From: Spirochaetaceae bacterium
GTDB taxonomy: Bacteria; Spirochaetota; Spirochaetia; Treponematales; Breznakiellaceae
Direction: 5' to 3'
NCBI GenBank assembly: GCA_031279895.1
Contig: JAITHR010000005.1
Span: 1-9,018, forward strand
Length of the DNA: 9,018 nt
Position numbers and translations under genes: made by a program. Numbering within the stretch: position 1 is the first letter of the stretch; the number at the start of each line of letters is the position of its first letter. Positions 1 to 5,794 of this stretch are shown in pieces. The notes under the pieces were generated by a model, which saw nothing but the letters and a program-made list of their open reading frames with translations, did no database searches and had not been told where the DNA came from.

Positions 1-1370
1 GCGGGGACGGGGAAAGCGCGGGAGGCGGACTTCCCGCGCCGGCGCCGTCTCCGCCGCTCTCGGTAAAAATAACCGGCGAGGTTTCGGCGCGGCTTCTGGG
101 GTATACCGATGACTTCTCTTCTTTCTCCGATTTCAAGAAAACCACCCTGGGGGACGTGTTTGAGGGGAAACTCAACGTTAGCGCGTCTGCGGCGAACGCC
201 GAGGCGGTGATAAACCTTCGTCTTGCGCCGGTGTTTGACGGATCCGCGTCTCCGGTTGCCCTTGACCAGGCGTATCTCCGCGCCTTTTTCGGGAAATGGA
301 TCATTGACGGGGGGCTCCGCAAGCTCACCTGGGGCAAAGCGGACAGTTTCGGGCCCCTTGACGTGGTAAACCCCATTGATTATACGGATCTGACGTCCAT
401 AACCGATACGCACTCCCGTAAGATACCGCGCCCGCTTGTCAGCGCCTCCTATACTTTCGGCGCTTTCACGAAACTCGAAGGGGTTTTTCTCCCCTGGTTT
501 GAGGGACACCGGTTTGCGCGGTCAGGACGCTGGGCGCCCCGCCAGATTACCGAAGCCGCGGACCTTATCGGACGGAACGTTATAGCCGGCCTGGGCCAGT
601 CCACGCTCCTTCCGGCGGAACAGCAGGCGGTGCTGGCCCATTACCAGAACCTCTCGGCGTCCTCTTTCTATCCGGAGACGACCGGCATGGAATACGCCCA
701 GACGGGCCTGCGGTTCACCACCACTATCAGGTCCTCGGACGTGGGGTTTCAGTATTTCTTCGGGAACCACTTCCGGCCCAGCATAACCATAGGCGGCATA
801 GACGACTTTGCCCGAAACCCTTACGGCGTGGAGCCGGTTATCGACTTTAGCCGGTACCACCAGATCGGCGCGGATTACGCGCAGGTGGTACTCGGCTTTA
901 ACCTGCGGGCCGAGCTTGCCGCGCATATTACCGGGGACCTTGCGGGCGACGACGGCAGGGTGTACAACCCGTCGCTCTGGTGGTCCCTGGGCTTTGATCG
1001 GGAGTTCGCGCTTTTTTGGGGCGCCTGGCGCCTTACCCTCAACCTGCAAGTTACCGAGGGGATACGTGTATGGTACAGCCGGATAGGGAGCCGTCCCGAA
1101 ACGGACGGCGAGGCTGGCGCCGGCGCCACGTCCACGCGGGTTACGGTTATCCTGGGAAGCAAATTCTTTATGGACGAGCTTGAATGTAAAGTAACCGGTA
1201 TATGGGGGGTGGAGGATCGGGATTTCTTTATTATCCCCGGTATTTTCTGGACCAAAGGGGACGTAACCGCGGAGCTTTCCGCGGGGTTTCTGGGCGGGGA
1301 CAGGACCGGGGAGCTGGGACAGTACCATAAAAACAGCTTTATAAAAGCGGGCCTCACCTATTCCTTCTGA
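1..1370 (+). CDS. Outer-membrane beta-barrel (porin-like) protein, 5'-partial
   Basis: The reading frame is open from the left edge (first full codon at 3) to TGA at 1368-1370, so the true start and signal peptide lie outside the window. A GTG at 156 is an internal codon, not the start. The visible part begins with a Gly/Ala/Pro-rich linker, then 'SVKITGEVSARLLGY', the typical first strand of a barrel. Alternating polar/aromatic strands follow to the end, and the last residues are 'AGLTYSF' with a C-terminal Phe, the usual recognition signal for outer-membrane barrel assembly. The segment 'LTWGKADSFGPLDVVNPIDY' recalls porin-type proteins (DUF1302 or alginate-export-like) with a WG...D..NP.D motif; that family link is from memory and weak. 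Likely role: a channel or structural protein in the outer membrane. No neighbour shares an operon with it inside the window, and a 24-bp palindrome follows immediately. Confidence 0.75.
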   Translation, partial: GDGESAGGGLPAPAPSPPLSVKITGEVSARLLGYTDDFSSFSDFKKTTLGDVFEGKLNVSASAANAEAVINLRLAPVFDGSASPVALDQAYLRAFFGKWIIDGGLRKLTWGKADSFGPLDVVNPIDYTDLTSITDTHSRKIPRPLVSASYTFGAFTKLEGVFLPWFEGHRFARSGRWAPRQITEAADLIGRNVIAGLGQSTLLPAEQQAVLAHYQNLSASSFYPETTGMEYAQTGLRFTTTIRSSDVGFQYFFGNHFRPSITIGGIDDFARNPYGVEPVIDFSRYHQIGADYAQVVLGFNLRAELAAHITGDLAGDDGRVYNPSLWWSLGFDREFALFWGAWRLTLNLQVTEGIRVWYSRIGSRPETDGEAGAGATSTRVTVILGSKFFMDELECKVTGIWGVEDRDFFIIPGIFWTKGDVTAELSAGFLGGDRTGELGQYHKNSFIKAGLTYSF

Positions 1371-1373
1371 AAA

Positions 1374-1397
1374 GTACAACAGGCCGGCCTGTTGTAC
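1374..1397. repeat. Perfect 24-bp palindrome after the barrel gene
   Basis: GTACAACAGGCC is followed directly by its exact reverse complement, starting 3 bases after the stop codon. It could fold as a terminator hairpin once a 4-base loop opens, but no T-run follows (the next bases are GCCGCGGCGCC). A rho-type or 3'-end-protecting stem, or a protein-binding dyad, is equally possible. Confidence 0.7.
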
Positions 1398-1481
1398 GCC
1401 GCGGCGCCGGAATCGTAGGGAACAAAACTGGATTGGGCGCGGCCCATGCGTTAAGATTTGAAGTGATGCAACCTTATTTTT

Positions 1482-1487
1482 AGGAGG
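1482..1487 (+). promoter_or_regulatory. Shine-Dalgarno site of cstA
   Basis: AGGAGG lies 5 bases before the ATG at 1493 and fixes the start of the transporter. No convincing -35/-10 pair could be placed in 1398-1480. Confidence 0.85.
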
Positions 1488-1492
1488 AACCT

Positions 1493-2932
1493 ATGTTTTC
1501 ATTTCTTATTGGCATTGTCGCGTTGATACTTGGGTATCTTGTGTACGGCAAAATCGTGGAAAAGATCTTCGGCATAAAGCCGGAACGGGAAACACCGGCG
1601 GTACGGATACACGACGGCGTGGATTTCGTGGTCATTCCGACATGGCGGGCGGTGCTGATTCAGTTCCTCAACATCGCAGGGACCGGCCCTATTTTCGGCG
1701 CCATCGCGGGCGCGCTCTTCGGGCCCGCGGCGTTTGCGTGGATCGTGTTCGGCTGCATCTTCGCGGGCGCGGTCCACGACTACTTCTGCGGGATGCTCAG
1801 CCTCCGCAGCGAGGGCACCACCATCGCCGAAATCGTGGGCAAATACCTGGGCGCGGCGCCTAAGTACATCATGCGGGTCTTCTCGGTGGTGCTTCTTATC
1901 TTTGTGGGCGTGGTGTTCGTGTATACCCCGGCGCAGGTGCTTAACACCCTCATTGACCCGAATAACAAAAACATCTTTTCTATCGCCCTCGCGGTTATTA
2001 TCGCCTATTACATCCTTGCCACCGTGCTCCCGATTGATAAAGTAATCGGCACCCTCTATCCGCTTTTCGGCGCCGCGCTCCTTGTTATGGGCATCGGCAT
2101 TACGGTAATGCTCTTTGTTACCGGCGAGATGGCGAACATACCGGAGTTCAGCCTGCAAAACCTCCATCCCAAGGGAACGGCGGTGTTCCCCTTCCTCTTT
2201 ATTTCGATAGCCTGCGGCGCGATTTCCGGCTTCCACGCCACCCAGTCCCCGCTTATGGCGCGGTGTATCAACAGCGAGAAGTCCGGGAGGAGCGTGTTTT
2301 ACGGCGCGATGATTATCGAAGGGGTGGTGGCGATGATTTGGGCTGCCGCGGCGATGGCGCATTTCGGCGGCGTGGAGGGGCTTGCAGCAGCGGGATCCGC
2401 GCCGGTGGTGGTAACAAAGGTTTCCACCGAGCTTATGGGCGTTGCGGGCGGGGCCCTGGCGGTTCTTGGGGTGGTGGCCTGCCCCATAACCTCCGGGGAC
2501 ACCGCGTTTCGGAGCGCCCGCCTTGCCATTGCGGACGCCCTTTCGTTTAACCAGAAGCCGGTTAAAAACCGCTTTTTCATCGCCCTTCCCCTCTTTGCCG
2601 TCGGTATTCTGCTTGTGGCGTGGTCCCAGACCGGTCGGGATAACTTTAATATCATCTGGCGGTACTTCGCGTGGTCGAACCAGACCCTGGCCACAATCGC
2701 GCTGTGGGCTGCCAGCGCCTATCTTGCCAAAGTAGGCAAACCGTATTGGATTACCTTAATTCCGGCAACCTTTATGACGGTGGTCGTTACCTGCTACCTC
2801 ATCGTCGCGCCGGAGGGGTTGCGCCAGAGCTACCCCCTGGGCCTCGGCGCGGGCATTGTCCTTGCCGCCGCGCTTTTCGCGCTTTTTATCCCGCTTATCG
2901 GCATTAAGCAGAAGGGACTGCTTACCCCCTGA
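1493..2932 (+). CDS. cstA: CstA-family carbon starvation / pyruvate-type transporter, short form
   Basis: An inner-membrane protein of 479 residues, hydrophobic almost throughout, with roughly a dozen membrane segments. Family hallmarks are visible: 'GTGPIFGAIAGALFGP' (about residues 63-78), 'AGAVHDYFCGMLSLR' with H95-D96-Y97, then 'EIVGKYLG', and further on 'SGFHATQSPLMARC' and 'CPITSGDTAFRSARL'. CstA proteins were first described as peptide-uptake proteins induced by carbon starvation; relatives (CstA, BtsT) import pyruvate. The enterobacterial protein is about 700 residues, so this is the compact form seen in many anaerobes, without the long C-terminal extension. The start is supported by AGGAGG at 1482-1487. 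It appears to be transcribed alone: a palindrome lies upstream and a strong terminator follows 24 bases after the stop. The family is certain; the substrate is not. Confidence 0.93.
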   Translation: MFSFLIGIVALILGYLVYGKIVEKIFGIKPERETPAVRIHDGVDFVVIPTWRAVLIQFLNIAGTGPIFGAIAGALFGPAAFAWIVFGCIFAGAVHDYFCGMLSLRSEGTTIAEIVGKYLGAAPKYIMRVFSVVLLIFVGVVFVYTPAQVLNTLIDPNNKNIFSIALAVIIAYYILATVLPIDKVIGTLYPLFGAALLVMGIGITVMLFVTGEMANIPEFSLQNLHPKGTAVFPFLFISIACGAISGFHATQSPLMARCINSEKSGRSVFYGAMIIEGVVAMIWAAAAMAHFGGVEGLAAAGSAPVVVTKVSTELMGVAGGALAVLGVVACPITSGDTAFRSARLAIADALSFNQKPVKNRFFIALPLFAVGILLVAWSQTGRDNFNIIWRYFAWSNQTLATIALWAASAYLAKVGKPYWITLIPATFMTVVVTCYLIVAPEGLRQSYPLGLGAGIVLAAALFALFIPLIGIKQKGLLTP

Positions 2933-2955
2933 CAGGCCGGCTTTTTTTCTAAGCG

Positions 2956-3020
2956 GCTTCCGGCGGAGTGCGCCTACGCGGATTTTTCCGGCTTTGCGGC
3001 GCTCCGCCGGAAGCTTTTTT
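2956..3020 (+). terminator. Intrinsic terminator of cstA
   Basis: A 13-bp perfect stem, GCTTCCGGCGGAG (2956-2968) with CTCCGCCGGAAGC (3002-3014), is followed by six T (3015-3020). The loop is long, about 30 bases, and holds more pairing potential at its base. A separate T7 run at 2942-2948, after the short GC-rich GGCCGGC, may help. Confidence 0.85.
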
Positions 3021-3038
3021 CTGTATAAAGATTCCTGA

Positions 3039-3548
3039 ATCTGCAACACCAAAGATAAGAATCGGGGCGGCAGCGCTCTGGGCGGAACGAAATCCAACGA
3101 TACCGACACCGAGGTATCTCTCTTTAACGCGCTCAATGTAGGCATTTCTTTTACGATTTTTGTCCGGTCGTCCGCAATGGGAACCTTTCGTTTTGACGAG
3201 CGCATGGGTCTCGGAGCGGCGTTTGGCTCCGGAGAAGAGAGCGATTTGCTTTTACGCCTGCTCAAACACAAGGTCAAAGGGCGCTACCACGGAAAACAGT
3301 ATATTTACCATCCCGCCAAACAGGAAACTCCTGAACGGGCGTTTTCCTATGGAAGAGGCTTCGGCGCGATTTACAAGAAGGCCGTAATGGACTATCATTT
3401 CTTTATCATGCTGCCTATTTTCGTGCTCCGCATTGCAAAGGGCGCGCTTAATATCGCCCTTTATAAAGACAAAAAAACACGTATCAGTTCACTGCGCGGG
3501 CGGATACAGGGCTTTATCGCCTATAAAATAAGGCGGGACCATGGCTGA
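3039..3548 (+). pseudogene. GT2-family glycosyltransferase, C-terminal remnant
   Basis: About 169 codons are open between TGA at 3036-3038 and TGA at 3546-3548, with no plausible start for the whole stretch. ATGs at 3177 and later would begin inside the conserved domain. The sequence 'FRFDERMGLGAAFGSGEESDLL' is the acceptor-side motif of GT2 enzymes (FDE..G, then the catalytic-base E[ED]xD region), followed by 'LRLLKHKVKGRY' and 'YIYHP'. The N-terminal nucleotide-sugar half with its DxD motif is missing; family members are usually about 270-330 residues. The C-terminus is basic with one hydrophobic stretch ('FFIMLPIFVLRIAKGAL'), probably membrane-associating. The 5' break lies within about 20 bases of the cstA terminator, so the front of the gene was lost in a rearrangement there. 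The 3' end overlaps the next glycosyltransferase by 8 bp, as in an intact operon. A translated fragment from 3177 cannot be excluded, but it would not be catalytic. Confidence 0.75.
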
Positions 3549-4620
3549 AGTTCTCATCAACGGTTATTTCCACTGCCGCGCCGACATAAACGGCATTGAG
3601 CGCTACGCCCATGAGATAACAAAGCGCCTTGACCTGTTATGCGTCCCCGGTGAAATCGCGCTCTTAATCCCGCGGGACGCGGCGCCTCCCCCGTACAAAA
3701 ATATCGAGGTGATACGGTATGGAAAAACGGGCCGGCACCTGCTTTGGCAGCTGTGTACAACGCAGTTTTTCCTGCTTACTCGTGGCCGCCGCTATACGGT
3801 TTTGGAATTCGGCAATGTCTGCCTCCCTTTGGCTCCGGGCATCGTATTTCTCCATGACATTTATTGCAAGATGTTTCCCGAAGATTTCACCACTCCCAGA
3901 GATAAACTGGCGCGCCTTTATAACTGCTGGCAGTACCGCCTCATAGCGCGGCGGGCGAAACGCATTGTTACGGTCTCTTATTTTAGCAGAAATCAGATTG
4001 CCCGCACCTATCACGTGAACCCTGAAAATATTTCGGTTATCTACAGCAGCTGGTTTCATTTCAAAACCATAGAACCGGATTATAGCATAGTGCGGCAGTT
4101 CCCCGTCCTTTCAAAGCCCTTCTTTTTTTCCTTAGGAAGCCTTTCCAAGCGGAAAAATATCCGTTGGATTATTGAGTACGCCCTAAAACATCCAGACGAC
4201 CTTTTCGCCCTGTCTGGAAATGTGGCGCCCACCTCCAAAGCCGAAGGGTTATCCGCAGGGAAACCGCCGAACGTCCTCCTTCTGGGCTACCTTGACGATT
4301 CCAAAGTGAAAGCGCTTATGGAAACCTGCAAAGCTTTCATCCTGCCCTCGTATTATGAAGGTTTTGGATTAACCCCTCTTGAGGCATTATCGTGCGGGGC
4401 ACAAATTATTGTCGCAGATGCGGCAAGTTTGCCGGAGATTTACGGAAAAACAGCGCATTATATCGATCCTTATGCTATTGACGTGGATTTGGAAGAGCTT
4501 TTATACCAGCCGGTAGAAAAACCGGACGATATTCTCGCCAAATACTCCTATGATACGGCAGCGGAACAGGTGTACGCCCTTATCAAAGAACACCTTTCCC
4601 TATCGAAGCGTCCGGTTTAA
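3541..4620 (+). CDS. GT4-type glycosyltransferase (group 1 family)
   Basis: A 359-residue cytosolic or membrane-associated GT-B fold enzyme that should transfer a sugar from a nucleotide-sugar donor onto a polysaccharide, O-antigen or glycolipid acceptor. N-terminal acceptor domain: 'NGIERYAHEI' (residues 17-26), the usual G(I/V)xRY start of this subfamily. The linker and donor-domain entry is 'SLGSLSKRKN' (197-206). The donor-binding signature is 'EGFGLTPLE' with E273 and E281 (the EX7E motif), followed by 'ALSCG' and 'ASLPEI'. Length is normal for mannosyl- or rhamnosyltransferases of this type; the sugar cannot be read from the sequence. The ATG at 3541 overlaps the preceding GT2 remnant by 8 bp and has a modest AGGCGGG ribosome site. 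It looks like the last gene of a glycan operon whose front part is missing. Base composition is lower in GC than cstA, which is common in glycan loci. Confidence 0.9.
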   Translation: MAEVLINGYFHCRADINGIERYAHEITKRLDLLCVPGEIALLIPRDAAPPPYKNIEVIRYGKTGRHLLWQLCTTQFFLLTRGRRYTVLEFGNVCLPLAPGIVFLHDIYCKMFPEDFTTPRDKLARLYNCWQYRLIARRAKRIVTVSYFSRNQIARTYHVNPENISVIYSSWFHFKTIEPDYSIVRQFPVLSKPFFFSLGSLSKRKNIRWIIEYALKHPDDLFALSGNVAPTSKAEGLSAGKPPNVLLLGYLDDSKVKALMETCKAFILPSYYEGFGLTPLEALSCGAQIIVADAASLPEIYGKTAHYIDPYAIDVDLEELLYQPVEKPDDILAKYSYDTAAEQVYALIKEHLSLSKRPV

Positions 4621-4671
4621 TATTATAGACGTACATAACTTCTCTTAATGAAGTGTTGGCGCGTATACTAT

Positions 4672-4706
4672 AAAGAGTCTGTTTCCAAGAAACAGACTCT
4701 TTTTTT
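4672..4706 (+). terminator. Intrinsic terminator after the glycosyltransferase
   Basis: A 14-bp perfect stem, AAAGAGTCTGTTTC (4672-4685) with GAAACAGACTCTTT (4689-4702), has a 3-base loop and runs into seven T (4700-4706). It is the strongest terminator in the window. Confidence 0.93.
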
Positions 4707-4719
4707 GTCTTTAACATAG

Positions 4720-4734
4720 CCCGCCGGCGGCGGG
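4720..4734. repeat. Short GC-rich hairpin at the edge of the repeat region
   Basis: CCCGCC-GGC-GGCGGG: 6-bp arms with a 3-base loop, no T-run. It opens the gene-free stretch that runs to 5593. Confidence 0.5.
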
Positions 4735-4739
4735 TGGCA

Positions 4740-4768
4740 CCGTCTCCGACGGTTCCATAAGCTTCCTG
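4740..4768 (+). repeat. 29-bp direct repeat, left copy
   Basis: Begins CCGTCTCCGACGG (itself CCGTC-TCC-GACGG, a small hairpin), then continues through ATAAGC to TCCTGC. It matches 5223-5251 at 27 of 29 positions. GTCTCCGAC at 4742-4750 can also pair with GTCGGAGAC at 4786-4794. The extension GAAGCGCC (to 4777) recurs with the third, partial copy near 5358. Confidence 0.75.
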
Positions 4769-4812
4769 CGAAGCGCCACAAAGCAGTCGGAGACAGCTTA
4801 GGGGCGCGGCGC

Positions 4813-5190
4813 GACTCCGGCACACGTGTCCGCGACCCGCATTCATCTGATTCCGACCCGCGCTCAGCTGATTTTGACTCGCATTCATCTGATTCCGACT
4901 CGCGCTCAGCTGATTTTGACTCGCATTCAGCTGATTTTGACTCGCATATAGTCGTGCGCGGGTCGCGGGTAGTTATATGCGAGTCCGGCCTACGCGGGCG
5001 GGACTCGGAAGTATGTCTTTTTACTCCAGAAAGAATTCTTTTTGACTCGGAATGAATTCTTTTAGCTCCAGAAAGAATTCTTTTTACTCCAGAAAGAATT
5101 CTTTTTACTCCAGAAGGACATTCTTTTGACTCGGAAGGACGTTCTTTTACACCGGAAGGACGTTCTTTTGACTCGGAAAGAACTTGCATA
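4813..5190. repeat. Array of 18 tandem 21-bp units with a shared dyad centre
   Basis: Counting from 4813, every 21 bases begins a new unit with no phase slip to 5190. Units 1-6 start GAC(T/C)C and are close to each other (TCAGCTGA or TCATCTGA core). Units 7-9 (4939-5001) are strongly diverged but keep the phase. Units 10-18 have GAA at positions 7-9 and mostly end CTTTT or CTTTTT, with two head types, GACTCG and ACTCC or similar. The core lies on one dyad between positions 13 and 14: ACACGTGT in unit 1, TCAGCTGA in units 3, 5 and 6, AAAGAATTCTTT in units 11, 13 and 14, and an imperfect version in 16-17. Read as codons each unit gives a heptapeptide (for example DSHSADF, TPERILF, DSEGRSF), but TGA at 5053-5055 interrupts unit 12 and there is no start or ribosome site. 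I read it as non-coding DNA; its function is unknown. Confidence 0.9.
4939..4985. repeat. Inverted repeat in the diverged middle of the array
   Basis: GACTCGCATATA (4939-4950) and its exact reverse complement (4974-4985) enclose 23 bases of GC-rich sequence. It spans units 7, 8 and the head of 9, where the 21-bp similarity is weakest, so a hairpin-type rearrangement inside the array is possible. Confidence 0.65.
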
Positions 5191-5222
5191 GTACGCCGTT
5201 TACTGCGATATGCCGCTGTTTG

Positions 5223-5251
5223 CCGTCTCCGACGGTTTCATAAGCGTCCTG
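5223..5251 (+). repeat. 29-bp direct repeat, right copy
   Basis: The second copy of the element at 4740-4768, differing at two positions, placed 33 bases after the end of the 21-bp array. The array is therefore bracketed by the same sequence in the same orientation. Confidence 0.75.
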
Positions 5252-5303
5252 CTGCCCTGCGCCTCTAAGCAGACGTTGACAGATTCGGGGCGCAACACGG
5301 GAT

Positions 5304-5336
5304 GCTGTTTAAAACAGCCGGAGGCTGCGGCTGTTT
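5304..5336. repeat. Overlapping hairpins with alternating GCTGTTT/AAACAGC arms
   Basis: GCTGTTT (5304-5310) is followed by AAACAGC (5312-5318), and AAACAGCCG (5312-5320) also pairs with CGGCTGTTT (5328-5336). The middle arm can thus pair to the left or to the right, giving two exclusive stems. There is no adjacent gene to regulate; it looks like part of the repeat mosaic. Confidence 0.5.
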
Positions 5337-5358
5337 CAAAAGCGTCCTGCGAAGCGCC
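5336..5358 (+). repeat. Partial third copy of the bracketing element
   Basis: AAGCGTCCTGCGAAGCGCC with its flank matches the second half of the 4740 element (4755-4777) and of the 5223 element. An inverted copy of the first half, CCGTCGGAGACGG, lies at 5511-5523. A direct repeat around GGAGGCTGCGG occurs at 5317-5334 and 5523-5540. I find no gene in 5191-5593 beyond these repeats. Confidence 0.6.
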
Positions 5359-5537
5359 CCGAACCACGCTCCGCCCCTTACCGCGCACAACAACGCGCCG
5401 CTTCCAAACCGCCCGCTGTTGCGCGAAGCGTAGCCGCGCCTGGACTGTACAAGCCCGCTCACCGGACAAGGTGTTGCACCATTATCAAACAACAGGCGGC
5501 CATGCTGAAGCCGTCGGAGACGGGCGGAGGCTGCGGT

Positions 5538-5565
5538 TGTGTTTGCCGGCGGTGTGTGGTAGTAT
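5538..5565 (+). promoter_or_regulatory. Possible promoter of the metal-chaperone operon
   Basis: TTGTGT (5538-5543), 16 bases, then TAGTAT (5560-5565) preceded by TGG, an extended -10 element. It would start transcription about 20 bases before the ATG at 5594. The match is moderate only. Confidence 0.4.
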
Positions 5566-5593
5566 TAAAAAAACAACACTATAAGGAGCAGTT

Positions 5594-5794
5594 ATGAAAA
5601 CAACGTTGAATGTGGCGGGAATGTCCTGCGAACATTGCGTAAAACACGTAACCAACGCGCTGAAAGCCCTCCCCGGGGTGCAATCGGTGGAGGTAAATCT
5701 GGGGAAAAAAAACGCGCAGGTGGAACATGAAGAGCGCGTGAGTATCGACGCGCTGAAAGCCGCCATAACGGAAGAAGGATACGAGGTAGTTTGA
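5594..5794 (+). CDS. CopZ-like heavy-metal-binding chaperone (HMA domain)
   Basis: A 66-residue soluble protein consisting of one HMA domain. The metal site 'GMSCEHC' puts Cys12 and Cys15 in the first loop, with the usual 'LPGVQSVEVNLGKKNAQV' second half and 'AAITEEGYEVV' C-terminus. Such proteins bind Cu(I), or sometimes Zn or Hg, through the two thiolates and hand it to a P-type ATPase or a regulator in the cytoplasm. No ATPase or copper regulator is visible here, so the metal is uncertain. AAGGAG at 5583-5588 supports the ATG. It is the first gene of a tight operon: its TGA shares bases with the TTG start of the carboxypeptidase (TTGA overlap). Confidence 0.9.
   Translation: MKTTLNVAGMSCEHCVKHVTNALKALPGVQSVEVNLGKKNAQVEHEERVSIDALKAAITEEGYEVV

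Noticed and set aside
522..1379. Long minus-strand reading frame opposite the barrel gene
   Set aside because: A shadow of a GC-rich coding frame. The plus strand shows clear beta-barrel features and a terminal Phe.
1434..1446. TGGGC-GCG-GCCCA hairpin upstream of cstA as an operator or riboswitch part
   Set aside because: A single 5-bp stem in GC-rich DNA is expected by chance, and no wider conserved structure can be seen.
1499..2362. Long minus-strand reading frame opposite cstA
   Set aside because: The His/Arg-rich product is a typical antisense shadow; the plus-strand product matches CstA motifs throughout.
4664..4669. TATACT as a -10 element just before the terminator at 4672
   Set aside because: No matching -35 at a suitable distance, and transcription would run directly into the terminator.
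4668..5189. Minus-strand reading frame of 173 codons across the repeat array
   Set aside because: It is open only because the 21-bp units contain no stop in that frame. It has no ribosome site before its ATG and runs through the strong terminator of the preceding gene.
4813..5190. CRISPR array
   Set aside because: Units are contiguous 21-bp tandem repeats with no spacers, and no cas gene is present.
5210..5584. Plus-strand reading frame of 124 codons between the array and the metal chaperone
   Set aside because: No ribosome site, no recognisable domain, and it is made of the dispersed hairpins and repeats of this region.
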